From: Bacteroidales bacterium
Lineage (GTDB): Bacteria; Bacteroidota; Bacteroidia; Bacteroidales; F082
Direction of reading: 5' to 3'
Assembly: GCA_017548125.1 (NCBI GenBank)
Contig: JAFYNK010000086.1
Coordinates: 1-64,000, forward strand
Length of the DNA: 64,000 nucleotides
Shown piece after piece: positions 6,639 through 15,344 of this stretch; the stretch's first letter is position 1, and every line of letters begins with the position of its first letter. The translations under genes were made by a program, and so were the position numbers. The notes below the pieces were generated by a model. That model saw only the letters and a program-made list of their open reading frames with translations. It had not been told where the DNA came from and did not search any database.

Positions 6639-9383
6639 ATGATACACAAAGGTTTAACAAACGAACAGGTCGAAGAAAGTCGCATTAAACATGGAAGTAA
6701 CGTATTGACGCCTCCAGAAAAAGAATCTCTTTGGCATCAGTTTTTACAGAAGTTTACAGATCCGATAATCAGAATTTTATTGATAGCATTAGGCTTGTCT
6801 ATAGCCGTTTCATTATACCAATTCTTTACCACTGAAGAAGGTTTAAGCGTACTCTTTGAACCGATTGGTATCTTTGTCGCAATTATGCTCGCCACATGTA
6901 TTGGTTTCGCATTTGAAGTCAGCGCTAACAAAAAATTTGAAGTGCTTAATAAAGTCAGTGATGATGAGGAAGTTAAAGTGGTTCGTAATGGTAATATCAC
7001 AGTGATAGGTCGTAAGGAAATTGTTGTCGGCGACATCGTTATTATTGAAACCGGTGACGAAGTCCCTGCCGATGGCGAGCTTATAGATGCATTCTCTCTT
7101 CAAGTAAATGAGTCTGATCTTACAGGCGAACCTATGGCTAGCAAGACTATCGACCCTAATGATTTTCATCATGATGCGACATATCCTTCAAATTGGGTGC
7201 TCCGTGGTAGTAAGGTTATTGACGGTCACGGCGTGATGCGTGTTGAACGCGTCGGCGATGCAACAGAGTGGGGTAAGGTTTACAAAGGCTCTCAGATTGA
7301 TAATAATATTAAGACACCTCTTGATAATCAATTAGATCATCTTGGAAAAATTATCACTGTTGCAAGTTACATTATTGCGTCGGTCATTATTGTGATGCGT
7401 CTTGTCATGTATTTTACTGGTGATGGTTTCACGTTCGACTGGCTTGGCTTCGCTCAATATTTGCTCAATACTTTGATGATGGCGGTAACAATAATCGTTG
7501 TCTCAGTTCCTGAAGGTCTTCCGATGAGCGTGACACTCAGCCTTGCATTGAGTATGAAACGAATGCTTACCGCAAATAACCTCGTCAGAAAGATGCATGC
7601 TTGTGAGACGATGGGCGCAGCAACGGTTATATGTACGGACAAAACAGGAACATTGACACAGAATCAGATGAGTGTCAATGATTTGACATTCCCGGCTCTT
7701 CCGGAAAAGAAATTGGGAGATGATGAGATTAGTAATCTCGTAAAAGAAAGCCTCGCTCTTAACACGACAGCGTTCCTCGATTTTAGCGATGAAAAGAAAA
7801 TAAAGGCTATCGGCAATCCTACAGAAGGTGCGTTATTGCTTTGGCTTAATAAACAAGGCGTCGATTATATGGTTGTTAGAGAAGGTGTTAAGATGTATCA
7901 ACAAGTGCCTTTCTCAACAAAATATAAGTTTATGGCGTCTATCGTGGAGTCTCCATCAATGGGAAAACCTATATTCTATGTAAAAGGAGCGCCTGAAATT
8001 CTTTTGAAACATTGTAATAAAATTGCGACACCTGAAGGTAATGTCGATATTACTCCATATCGTTTGGATGTTGAAAGACAACTTCTTGAATATCAAGGTA
8101 AGGCAATGCGTACTCTTGCATTCGCTTATAAAGTTGGCGACCCTAATGAACAATCTTTCGACCCTAAGACAGATGACCTCGTCGCGGAAAACTTTATATT
8201 ATTAGGTGTTGTTGCAATCGCTGACCCGATACGTCATGATGTTGCCGACGCTGTTAGAAATTGTATGTCAGCAGGTATTGATGTCAAGATAGTTACAGGC
8301 GACACTCCTGGTACTGCTATCGAAATTGGCCGTCAGTTGGGTTTGTGGTTAGGAACTGATTCTAAAGAAGTTAACCATATCACTGGTAAGGATTGGGAAG
8401 CGCTTTCTGATGAGGAAGCACTTTCGGTCATTCATAATATCAAGATTATGTCAAGGGCGCGTCCTATGGATAAAGAGCGTCTTGTAAGATTATTGCAAAG
8501 TGAAGGAGAGGTTGTTGCTGTGACAGGCGACGGTACCAACGATGCGCCGGCTCTTAAAGCGGCTCAAGTCGGCCTTTCAATGGGCGACGGTACAACTGTT
8601 GCAAAAGAGGCTTCTGACATCACAATCCTCGATAACTCATTCAATAGTATCGCTCGCGCTGTGATGTGGGGAAGGTCATTGTATATCAATATCCAACGTT
8701 TCATTGTGTTCCAAATGACAATCAACGTGGCAGCATGTCTCATTGTTATGCTGGGTTCATTGCTCGGAACAGAGATGGTTCTCACTGTGACACAGATGCT
8801 TTGGGTTAACCTCATCATGGATACCTTTGCTGCTTTGGCTCTTGCGTCATTGCCTCCATCAGAAATGGTGATGAAAGAGAAACCTCGCCGTAGAGATGCT
8901 AACATTATCACAAAACCAATGATATGGCAGATATTCGGAGTCGGTATCTTCTTCGTATTCTTTATGTTTGGCCTTGTTCAGTATTTCAAACATATTGACG
9001 TTGTTTCTTTGGCTGATTTCTCATTTGCTGATTATTTTAAAAACTATTTCAATTTTAAAGCTTCACAAGGTATATCGGCGCTTGAACAGACTTACATCTT
9101 CACAATATTCGTATTCTTGCAATTCTGGAACTTATTCAACGCTAAAGCGTTCCATAGTGAAGGCTCTGCTTTCAAAGGCTTGTTTAGAAAAGATGTCATA
9201 GCTGGCTTTGGATTGGCATTGTTTGTAATTGTCGCAGGTCAACTTCTTATTGTAAACTTCGGCGGTGAAATGTTCAATGTTCAAGCTATGAACATAAACG
9301 ACTGGCTGTATATCGTTTTAGGAACGATGCCAGTGTTTATCATAGGTGAAGCCATGAGGGCGATTAAGAAATTGTTAAGTTAA
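6639..9383 (+). CDS. Calcium-translocating P-type ATPase, PMCA type
   Basis: A 914-residue P2-type cation ATPase of the inner membrane. Ordered landmarks: cation ATPase N-domain at 1-75, TM pair at about 40-95, actuator motif LTGEPM, TM4 motif VVSVPEGLPMSVTLSLA (the PEGLP ion site), phosphorylation motif CTDKTGTLT, the nucleotide-domain KGAPE motif, hinge VTGDGTNDAPALK, and six C-terminal TM segments including the TM5-6 motif MLWVNLIMDTFAALALA. The PEGLP and NLIMDT signatures indicate Ca2+ rather than heavy metals. It exports or sequesters Ca2+ at the cost of ATP. Length is normal. It may be co-transcribed with the preceding operon, since no perfect TAnnTTTG lies in the 56-bp gap. Confidence 0.9.
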   Translation: MIHKGLTNEQVEESRIKHGSNVLTPPEKESLWHQFLQKFTDPIIRILLIALGLSIAVSLYQFFTTEEGLSVLFEPIGIFVAIMLATCIGFAFEVSANKKFEVLNKVSDDEEVKVVRNGNITVIGRKEIVVGDIVIIETGDEVPADGELIDAFSLQVNESDLTGEPMASKTIDPNDFHHDATYPSNWVLRGSKVIDGHGVMRVERVGDATEWGKVYKGSQIDNNIKTPLDNQLDHLGKIITVASYIIASVIIVMRLVMYFTGDGFTFDWLGFAQYLLNTLMMAVTIIVVSVPEGLPMSVTLSLALSMKRMLTANNLVRKMHACETMGAATVICTDKTGTLTQNQMSVNDLTFPALPEKKLGDDEISNLVKESLALNTTAFLDFSDEKKIKAIGNPTEGALLLWLNKQGVDYMVVREGVKMYQQVPFSTKYKFMASIVESPSMGKPIFYVKGAPEILLKHCNKIATPEGNVDITPYRLDVERQLLEYQGKAMRTLAFAYKVGDPNEQSFDPKTDDLVAENFILLGVVAIADPIRHDVADAVRNCMSAGIDVKIVTGDTPGTAIEIGRQLGLWLGTDSKEVNHITGKDWEALSDEEALSVIHNIKIMSRARPMDKERLVRLLQSEGEVVAVTGDGTNDAPALKAAQVGLSMGDGTTVAKEASDITILDNSFNSIARAVMWGRSLYINIQRFIVFQMTINVAACLIVMLGSLLGTEMVLTVTQMLWVNLIMDTFAALALASLPPSEMVMKEKPRRRDANIITKPMIWQIFGVGIFFVFFMFGLVQYFKHIDVVSLADFSFADYFKNYFNFKASQGISALEQTYIFTIFVFLQFWNLFNAKAFHSEGSAFKGLFRKDVIAGFGLALFVIVAGQLLIVNFGGEMFNVQAMNINDWLYIVLGTMPVFIIGEAMRAIKKLLS

Positions 9384-9405
9384 AATATGTTCACTTGATA
9401 AAATC

Positions 9406-9443
9406 AAAAAGACGTCACTTCATTAAGGTGGCGTCTTTTTTTT
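9406..9443 (+). terminator. Intrinsic terminator of the Ca2+ ATPase
   Basis: A stem of AAAAAGACGtCAC with GTGgCGTCTTTTT and a T-tract. Confidence 0.8.
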
Positions 9444-9454
9444 AGTTATGAAGT

Positions 9455-9494
9455 AATGTACTAATGTGGTAATGTAGTGATTTGGTGATGTAGT
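9455..9494. repeat. Octamer array AATGTAGT x5
   Basis: Five 8-bp units in exact register: AATGTACT, AATGTGGT, AATGTAGT, GATTTGGT, GATGTAGT. The array lies between the terminator of the ATPase and the 3' end of the TonB receptor gene. Confidence 0.8.
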
Positions 9495-9510
9495 TATACG
9501 TTGCTTATTA

Positions 9511-11931
9511 TCACAATTCCACAATAATCCCAAACATGAAGTTGATTCCAGCTTGTGGAAAATATCCGTTTTCGATATACTCATTTCCTTCAACGATAGC
9601 TTTGTAAACCCAAGCATTGCTGCAATATTTATTGTTGAAAATATTATTTATCGCTAAATTGAAATTCAACGTCTTGAACAGATTTTGCTTCCATTCGTAA
9701 TTGATGTTGATATTGCTTGCAAAATATGGTTCCAGACTTCTCGAAAGGGTAGAGGTGTTGTCGATATATTGTCGTCCGACATATTTCTCTTGAAATACGA
9801 TGTCCAAATATTTAATAGGTGTTGCCTTTAAGTTCAATCCTGAAATTATATTAGGAGAAAATGAAATGTCCGTTGTTCCTAAATTCTCTGTACTTTGTCC
9901 AAGATAATTCCATTCGTTATCATAAAGTTCCACGTAATCAATGAAATCTATTATCTTGTTCCGACTTAAGGCAAAATTGAAATCAAAACCAAAGTATTTG
10001 TTTGCTTGATATGCAAGACTTCCTTCTAATCCTAATCTATAGCTTTTGTCAACATTCATCATTATGCTATTGCCGACATTGTTGATTTCTCCCGTAATAA
10101 CTAGTTGGTCTTTATAATCCATATAGAAGACATTTGTGCTTAAAGCTATTTTTCTGTTTTTATATGAATAACCTAATTCATAATCAATGAGTTTTTCATG
10201 TGTGACTTTCTCTCTCTGAGTCTCGTCTGCGTCAGTGTATATGTCGCGGTTTGGTTCTCTGTTGGAATAAGCGACCGAGAAATATGCTGAATTCTTTTCA
10301 TTTATTGTATAAAAAATACCGCCTTTGGGATTCCAGAAATCGAAGATATGACTTTGCGTGATGTTGTTCAAATCGTCATGAATGCCGTTCAAATCATAAT
10401 TGATATGTCTGTATTGTATTTCGGCAAAGAAATTAAAATACGAGTTTAATTCGTAATTGCTTGATACATAAATGTTATAGTATTCTTTCTTGCCAGTATT
10501 TTCATACCATCTGTAATTTAATGGTATTGGATATTCTGCCCAATTTATAATTCCATAATGATCTCCGTCGTATTTGTTCCAGCTTCCGCCATAATTGATG
10601 TCGAACTTTCCAGTTTTTTGATTTAATGTAATGTTGATGCCATAGAATTTATTGTCTAACCATTTCTGCTGCACTAAGTTAAGTCTGTTGATAATTGTGT
10701 CGCCAATGATTATGGGTTGTAATCCATAACTGGATAGTTTCTTGTCATTCTTATAATTTTCGTAATAACCTTTTCCTGTTGTTAAAAATGCTGATGCTGT
10801 CAATATTAGATTTGGCGAGAAACTATGTGCATAATGCAATTGATAGTATGTTTGGTTATATTTGTCGATTTCATTTTCATAATAACCAATAAAATTACCG
10901 TTTTTATCGTACATGGTTCCTGCTGGATTAAAAGTGGGATTTGTAGCTAGGATGTCTTTAGGACAACCGTTCCAAGCTTGATAAGTCTGTTCTTTTCCAT
11001 TCATAATCATGAATTTAAGGAAGTTGTTTTTGTCTGACCATGAAGCTGATAGTTGGTAAGAGAACAAGTCGGAATATGCTCTGTCGATATAGCCTTCTGA
11101 GTTTATTTTACTGATTCTTCCGTTGAAGTTAAATCCATTTCTGTCTCTTCCAGTGGAAAAATTGATAGTGTTTTTCAAAGTGTTGAAAGATCCTATTGAG
11201 CTGCTCAGTCTGGCAAAAGGCTCTGTTGTCTGTTCGTCTGTTTTTATATTAATTGAAGCTCCGAAAGCTGCTGCGCCATTGCTTGAGTTACCGACTCCTC
11301 TTTGAATCTGTATGTTGTCAACGGAAGATGCTAGATCTGGTAAATCAACGAAATAAACCAGATTTGATTCTGCGTCATTGATAGGCACACCGTTCAAAGT
11401 GACGTTGATTCTTGTCAAGTCGCTGCCACGAACTCGCATTCCGGTATAACCCACGCCGGCGCCAGCATCGGAAGTCACGATAAGTGATGGCGTGTTTTGT
11501 AAGAGATAAGGTAAATCGTTCCCTTGATTGCTCTTTTTCAATTCGTTAGATGTTATCTCGGAGTAGGTGAGAGGCGTCTTTTGTCCAACGCGGCTTGCTG
11601 AAACTATAATCTCATCTTCCATCATCGAATCTATCGTCATCGCGATTTTTATCTTGCAGTCTTTGCTGATGTTGACAGCGGTTTCGTAAATCTTGAAACC
11701 TACATAAGTGGCTTCTAAAGTGTAACTTCCTTTTTGGATGTTTTCAAATTTGAAATTGCCGTTTTCGTCACTGACAGTCACGAGTTCTAACTCTTTGATA
11801 GAGATGTGTGTACCAATCAGAACTTCTTGGTTTTCTTTGTCAACGACATTGCCGTTTAAATTGAATTGTGCAAACAATTGTATTGGCAGAAATATTGCCA
11901 ACAGCAAACTTGTTTTGAAGAATTTGAACAT
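9511..11931 (-). CDS. TonB-dependent outer-membrane receptor, TPP-riboswitch controlled
   Basis: An 806-residue outer-membrane receptor: signal peptide (1-22, ending LFAQ), carboxypeptidase-D regulatory-like beta domain at about 25-105 (FNLNGNVVDKENQEVLIGTHISI), plug domain at about 115-235 (VRGSDLTRINVTLNGVPINDAE; QRGVGNSSNGAAAFGASINI), and a 22-strand barrel ending in the aromatic-rich C-terminal strand INFMFGIIVEL. The family imports scarce ligands with TonB energy. The leader carries a TPP riboswitch, so the cargo is most probably thiamine or a thiamine compound, like the riboswitch-controlled receptors known in Bacteroides. No thiamine biosynthesis or inner-membrane thiamine transporter gene is adjacent. 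The ATG at 11931 gives the signal peptide and lies downstream of the riboswitch. Confidence 0.9.
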   Translation of the reverse strand: MFKFFKTSLLLAIFLPIQLFAQFNLNGNVVDKENQEVLIGTHISIKELELVTVSDENGNFKFENIQKGSYTLEATYVGFKIYETAVNISKDCKIKIAMTIDSMMEDEIIVSASRVGQKTPLTYSEITSNELKKSNQGNDLPYLLQNTPSLIVTSDAGAGVGYTGMRVRGSDLTRINVTLNGVPINDAESNLVYFVDLPDLASSVDNIQIQRGVGNSSNGAAAFGASINIKTDEQTTEPFARLSSSIGSFNTLKNTINFSTGRDRNGFNFNGRISKINSEGYIDRAYSDLFSYQLSASWSDKNNFLKFMIMNGKEQTYQAWNGCPKDILATNPTFNPAGTMYDKNGNFIGYYENEIDKYNQTYYQLHYAHSFSPNLILTASAFLTTGKGYYENYKNDKKLSSYGLQPIIIGDTIINRLNLVQQKWLDNKFYGINITLNQKTGKFDINYGGSWNKYDGDHYGIINWAEYPIPLNYRWYENTGKKEYYNIYVSSNYELNSYFNFFAEIQYRHINYDLNGIHDDLNNITQSHIFDFWNPKGGIFYTINEKNSAYFSVAYSNREPNRDIYTDADETQREKVTHEKLIDYELGYSYKNRKIALSTNVFYMDYKDQLVITGEINNVGNSIMMNVDKSYRLGLEGSLAYQANKYFGFDFNFALSRNKIIDFIDYVELYDNEWNYLGQSTENLGTTDISFSPNIISGLNLKATPIKYLDIVFQEKYVGRQYIDNTSTLSRSLEPYFASNININYEWKQNLFKTLNFNLAINNIFNNKYCSNAWVYKAIVEGNEYIENGYFPQAGINFMFGIIVEL

Positions 11932-11936
11932 AACTA

Positions 11937-11978
11937 ATTGATTTAAATTAAGTTAAACATAAATTAAATCAATAGAGG
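11937..11978 (-). promoter_or_regulatory. Predicted riboswitch expression platform
   Basis: A perfect 10-bp inverted repeat, ATTGATTTAA/TTAAATCAAT (11937-11946 and 11964-11973), ends 5 nt before the ATG at 11931. Its upstream arm overlaps CCTCTATTGA (minus strand, 11978-11969), which can instead pair with TCAATAGGGG (minus strand, 12090-12081) at the 5' edge of the aptamer. The two pairings exclude each other. The inferred logic is that with TPP bound the aptamer keeps TCAATAGGGG and the start-proximal hairpin forms, blocking translation. Confidence 0.5.
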
Positions 11979-11989
11979 AAAGTTTTGAT

Positions 11990-12096
11990 GTTGCTCATTT
12001 CCCGGTCTCGGCATTATCCGTATCCGGTTCAGAGGGTATGATCTCAGCCTGTATTTCATTTTACTTTCGTAAAAAAGGCACCCCTATTGAAAGTCG
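11990..12096 (-). ncRNA. TPP riboswitch (THI element)
   Basis: The minus strand reads GGGGTGCC, a UUUUAC-GAAA-GUAAAA hairpin (variable P3 with a GNRA loop), GGCTGAGA, then TACCCTCTGAACCGGAT, GGATAATGCC and GGGAA in the order and spacing of the thiamine pyrophosphate aptamer. It occupies the 5' leader of the TonB receptor mRNA; a promoter -7 element lies a few bases upstream, so the transcript begins almost at the aptamer. Boundaries are approximate to a few bases. Confidence 0.95.
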
Positions 12097-12099
12097 GGG

Positions 12100-12107
12100 C
12101 AAAGATA
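12100..12107 (-). promoter_or_regulatory. -7 element of the TonB receptor transcript
   Basis: TATCTTTG on the minus strand, with a TTTG at 12132-12129, 21 bp upstream. Transcription would start around 12093-12096, at the riboswitch 5' end. Confidence 0.7.
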
Positions 12108-12120
12108 TTGTATTTTTTGT

Positions 12121-12128
12121 TAAGTTTG
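12121..12128 (+). promoter_or_regulatory. -7 element of aroQ
   Basis: TAAGTTTG, 12 bp before the aroQ ATG. It lies within the -33 to -7 spacer of the divergent TonB receptor promoter, so the two promoters overlap. Confidence 0.6.
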
Positions 12129-12140
12129 CAAAAAAAAAGA

Positions 12141-12593
12141 ATGAAGATATTGATTTTAAACGGACCTAACCTGAATCTTATAGGCAGAAGAGAACCTGAA
12201 ATATATGGAACAGAATCACTTATTGATTTTGTTGATAAGATGAAAAATAAATTTCCAGAGCATCAGTTGGATTATTTCCAGTCTAATCACGAAGGTATTC
12301 TCATTGATAAATTGCATGAAGCTTGGGATAATTACGATGGTGTTGTCTTCAATCCTGGTGCTTATTGCCACACTTCAATTGCTTTAGCTGATGCAATTCG
12401 TTCTATAGAGACGCCTGTCGTTGAAGTCCATATCAGCGATATTTATTCAAGAGAAGAATATCGTCATCATTCATACACGGCAGAAGCTTCAGTTAAAAGC
12501 GTTGTTGGTAAAGGTCTTAAAGGATATGAAGAGGCTGTGATGTATTTGATAGAAAATTATAAGTCTGGAGTGTATCCTGGTGCAATAGGATGA
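12141..12593 (+). CDS. aroQ: 3-dehydroquinate dehydratase, type II
   Basis: A 150-residue cytoplasmic enzyme that converts 3-dehydroquinate to 3-dehydroshikimate in the shikimate pathway. All type II signatures are present: ILILNGPNLNLIGRREPEIYG with the catalytic Tyr, QSNHEG, FNPGAYCHTSIALADAI, and EVHISDIYSREEYRHHS with the catalytic His. The frame is open further upstream to 12087, but the start is placed at 12141 because residue 1 then fits the family (MKILILNGPNLN) and a -7 element lies 12 bp upstream. The type II enzyme normally forms a dodecamer. It is transcribed divergently from the TonB receptor, and its stop faces the glycosyltransferase stop 5 bp away. Confidence 0.95.
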   Translation: MKILILNGPNLNLIGRREPEIYGTESLIDFVDKMKNKFPEHQLDYFQSNHEGILIDKLHEAWDNYDGVVFNPGAYCHTSIALADAIRSIETPVVEVHISDIYSREEYRHHSYTAEASVKSVVGKGLKGYEEAVMYLIENYKSGVYPGAIG

Positions 12594-12598
12594 AATTA

Positions 12599-13618
12599 TT
12601 ACGAGAAATCTCTCTCATCCAATTCTGAATAGAGTCTCTTCTTTTCTAAAAAGTATTTGAAGACTATGTTCTTCTGATATACTTGAGATACCTTGTTATG
12701 TGTATATTGACTTCTTTTCTTTTTCAAGGCAGGGATGTGTTTTAGGAAACTGAGATGTGCGCGTGTTACTGCAAAGAAGTCAGCGAAACTACCATCAAAT
12801 AAAAATTTTACAGCTGCTATCCAGTCAAGGAAAAATCTGTAAAAAATGATTCCAAAGACTTTTCCTTCAGGAAGATTTTTAATCAATAGTGAAAGGTTAT
12901 TCCTGAAATTTAAATATGTCTTTCTTGCTGATGACTTTGGTAATGTGCCTCCGCCGATATGATATATTGTTGAATCGGGACAATACATTATCTTATATCC
13001 TAAATTTTTCAGCCTCCAGCATAAGTCAATTTCTTCCATGTGGGCAAAAAAGTCGTCGTCAAGACCACCGTATCGATGATATAGTGAGGCTCTTATAAAC
13101 ATACAAGCTCCTGTTGCCCAGAACACTTCCTTTGTATCGTTATATTGACTTTCATCTGTTTCTAAATCTTGAAATAATCTTCCGCGGCAGAATGGGTAGC
13201 CATATTTGTCGATGAAACCACCTGCTGCACCTGCATATTCAAATTTTGTCTTGTCGTGATATGATAAGATTTTAGGTTGGCATGCAGCAATAGACATATC
13301 ACTTTCCATTAAATCAATGATAGGGGTGATCCAGTTTGGTGTTACTTCTATATCTGAATTGAGAAGGACGTAATAATCTGCTTCAATTTGACGCAATGCA
13401 ATATTGTAACCAGTAGCAAAACCTCCGTTATAATCATTGAGGATTAATTTGATATTAGGAAAATTCTTCTTCATGAAGTCCACCGAGTCGTCAGTGGATT
13501 TATTGTCGGCAACGATAATATCTGCAACGGAGGATGTGTTTTCAATCACGTTAGGAAGAAATTCTTCCAAAAACTTTCTACCGTTATAATTTAATATTAC
13601 TACTGCCACTTTTTTCAT
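12599..13618 (-). CDS. Glycosyltransferase family 2 (rhamnosyltransferase-like)
   Basis: A 339-residue GT-A fold glycosyltransferase. The N-terminus KVAVVILNYNGRKFLEEFLPNVI is the GT2 nucleotide-binding start. IIVADNKSTDDSV, LNSDIEV (the DxD-like metal motif, here SD), ACQPKIL, GACMFIRASLYHRYGGLDDDFFAHMEEIDLCWRLKNLGY (acceptor/catalytic region) and IYHIGGGTLPK follow in order. Two amphipathic to hydrophobic helices near 255-285 suggest membrane association. It probably adds a sugar to a surface glycan or lipopolysaccharide. No glycan cluster surrounds it. The -7 element ends only 5 nt before the ATG, so the mRNA looks nearly leaderless. Confidence 0.85.
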   Translation of the reverse strand: MKKVAVVILNYNGRKFLEEFLPNVIENTSSVADIIVADNKSTDDSVDFMKKNFPNIKLILNDYNGGFATGYNIALRQIEADYYVLLNSDIEVTPNWITPIIDLMESDMSIAACQPKILSYHDKTKFEYAGAAGGFIDKYGYPFCRGRLFQDLETDESQYNDTKEVFWATGACMFIRASLYHRYGGLDDDFFAHMEEIDLCWRLKNLGYKIMYCPDSTIYHIGGGTLPKSSARKTYLNFRNNLSLLIKNLPEGKVFGIIFYRFFLDWIAAVKFLFDGSFADFFAVTRAHLSFLKHIPALKKKRSQYTHNKVSQVYQKNIVFKYFLEKKRLYSELDERDFS

Positions 13619-13623
13619 GGCTG

Positions 13624-13631
13624 CAAAGATA
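13624..13631 (-). promoter_or_regulatory. -7 element of the glycosyltransferase
   Basis: TATCTTTG on the minus strand, ending 5 nt before the ATG at 13618. Confidence 0.65.
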
Positions 13632-13637
13632 AGAAAA

Positions 13638-13676
13638 AAGTCTATAAGACTATAAGCTGTAAGTCTATAAGTTTTT
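13638..13676. repeat. Octamer-like array AAGTCTAT
   Basis: AAGTCTAT, AAGACTAT, AAGCTGT, AAGTCTAT, AAGTTTTT in tandem upstream of the glycosyltransferase gene. Confidence 0.7.
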
Positions 13677-13720
13677 TATTATAATAATAAGACGAAAAGG
13701 TTTTTATATTTAAATTTTAA

Positions 13721-13755
13721 CTTGTAGTCTTGTAGTCTTGTAGTCTTGTGGTCTT
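13721..13755. repeat. Octamer array CTTGTAGT x4
   Basis: Three perfect CTTGTAGT units and one CTTGTGGT, then CTT. The same octamer recurs near 17.3, 19.65, 26.3, 48.7 and 49.5 kb. Confidence 0.85.
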
Positions 13756-13784
13756 AAAAAAAAGACTCCCATTGCTGAGAGTCT
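13756..13784 (-). terminator. Intrinsic terminator of the GWxTD gene
   Basis: On the minus strand an 8-bp stem, AGACTCTC/GGGAGTCT, with a 6-nt loop and then eight T. Confidence 0.75.
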
Positions 13785-13829
13785 CAAAAGGTATAAGATA
13801 AAATATGTGGTATGTTAAAAATGCTATTG

Positions 13830-15314
13830 TTATCTAGGATTGTCGTAGTAATCCTTTGCGTCGTCGCCGTAGTAGAAGTCTGGGTTGACGCTGCCGTCAG
13901 AGTTATAGAATTCTTTGTATGTGCTATAACTTCTGGAATATATTTCGTTAGTCCAGCGTGAGTTGTTGATTTCGCCGATAGCATCTGAGTGTATGAGCTG
14001 GAAGTCGTTGGTTACTATGTCTTTGCTCATGAAGACGAATTTTTTGTTTCTTTGGTTTGCCAATGTGTAGTAGTGCCATATTTCGTATGGATAAGCGCCT
14101 TGTTCGTTATGGTTTTGAACTATTCTGTCAGGAGCGCCATATTTCAAGAATACGCGGCCTCTGTCTGTTTGGTAGCCTTTAAGTTTTACCGCTGCGAATG
14201 AAGAATTTACGCGTTTGACTTGTGTGTAATAGTTTTCCCATTCAACTTGTGGTGACAATGCGTCACGGCTTGACCAGAAACTATAGAAATATTGTTGCAT
14301 TGTTGTAATGTCGTTGCTTTTAATCAGATTGCTTGCGTATTCTGCTTCAATTTGTGATGAAATAGGAGCCAAAGTTCTGATATATTCTCTAATTGTATCA
14401 ATATTGTCTATGCTTCCAGAGAAAACTTTTGTTGGGTCTATTGAAGCCAAAGCGCTATTGTCGATTTGGTAATTTGTGTTGCTTCTTTGGAAGAAGAATT
14501 GGTTGTAGCCGATAATTTCATTGTTTCTGTTGCGAGCTTCAAGAACAAGATAATAGTTGCCGCTTGGAAGGTTGCTTATATCCATTGTGTTTATAACAAC
14601 TTCAGTATCTTTAACATTCATTCTTTTTGTGAAGAAATAACTGTCGATTCTTGTGTTGCTTTCGAATGTTTTTAAGTATGTGTTGAGGAGATATTTCTCG
14701 TTTTCTCCGAGAGCCTTTTTGCTGTTATAGATCTCAGTGTAGAATGTAAGTCTGTTGACTGATTCAGGATAGTAAGGTATTACCATAGGGATGAGGTCGT
14801 ATCCGTTCTTTGTGTTGGCTGTGACTTCTGTCGCAGGTTTGTAATCTTCGAGAGCGATTATGCTTGAGAAACAGATGTTTTCAGGAAAATCTACTAATAT
14901 TGTTTCAGAAACTCTTAAAGGTCTTTCGTTCTTGTTGTTGGCATCTTCAATAGTTATTTCCATTTGGTATTCTCCGTTGGCCAATGAATAACGTTGGATG
15001 TCCATGAAGAAACCGTTTAAATAAGTTGTGTCGCTTACTTTTGGACTTGAGACAGAATACTTGTCGTAATTCTTGATTGACTCGCCTTGTTTGAATATGA
15101 CGGTGAGATTTATCGATGCTTGGTATTGGTCTGCATTTTTTACATACATTAAACTATTGCAGTCAAAAGTGATGTATGTTTCTAAATAAGGTGTGGAGTT
15201 TTCTCCTGTGATATTAAAAGTTCCGTAAGAAATAAAAGCGTTGATATTTTTCTCTTGAGCTATGATTTGTGTTGCGAAAAAACACAATAAAAATAATGTT
15301 AGTATCCTTTTCAT
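13830..15314 (-). CDS. GWxTD domain-containing exported protein
   Basis: A 494-residue protein with a signal peptide (1-19, ending IIAQ). The N-terminal 270 residues are beta-rich, with immunoglobulin-like strands (YLETYITFDCNSLMYV; GEYQMEITIEDANN; SGNYYLVLEARNRNNEIIGY). The C-terminal part is the GWxTD domain of Bacteroidetes: a helix ending QYFYSFWSSRDALSPQVEWENYY, then GYQTDRGRVFLKYGAPDRI, PYEIWHYYTL, and FVFMSKDIVTNDFQLIHSD. The name-giving GWxTD residues are not preserved; the position reads FWSSRD. Function is unknown. It is monocistronic, with its own promoter and terminator. Confidence 0.8.
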   Translation of the reverse strand: MKRILTLFLLCFFATQIIAQEKNINAFISYGTFNITGENSTPYLETYITFDCNSLMYVKNADQYQASINLTVIFKQGESIKNYDKYSVSSPKVSDTTYLNGFFMDIQRYSLANGEYQMEITIEDANNKNERPLRVSETILVDFPENICFSSIIALEDYKPATEVTANTKNGYDLIPMVIPYYPESVNRLTFYTEIYNSKKALGENEKYLLNTYLKTFESNTRIDSYFFTKRMNVKDTEVVINTMDISNLPSGNYYLVLEARNRNNEIIGYNQFFFQRSNTNYQIDNSALASIDPTKVFSGSIDNIDTIREYIRTLAPISSQIEAEYASNLIKSNDITTMQQYFYSFWSSRDALSPQVEWENYYTQVKRVNSSFAAVKLKGYQTDRGRVFLKYGAPDRIVQNHNEQGAYPYEIWHYYTLANQRNKKFVFMSKDIVTNDFQLIHSDAIGEINNSRWTNEIYSRSYSTYKEFYNSDGSVNPDFYYGDDAKDYYDNPR

Positions 15315-15336
15315 TTTGTTAAAATTTATTTTGATG

Positions 15337-15344
15337 CAAAGATA
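15337..15344 (-). promoter_or_regulatory. -7 element of the GWxTD gene
   Basis: TATCTTTG on the minus strand, with TTG 19 bp upstream (15366-15364). It lies 22 bp before the ATG. Confidence 0.75.

Noticed and set aside
12087-12140. Upstream extension of aroQ
   Set aside because: It would overlap the aroQ promoter and the riboswitch region, and the family starts at MKILILNGPNLN.
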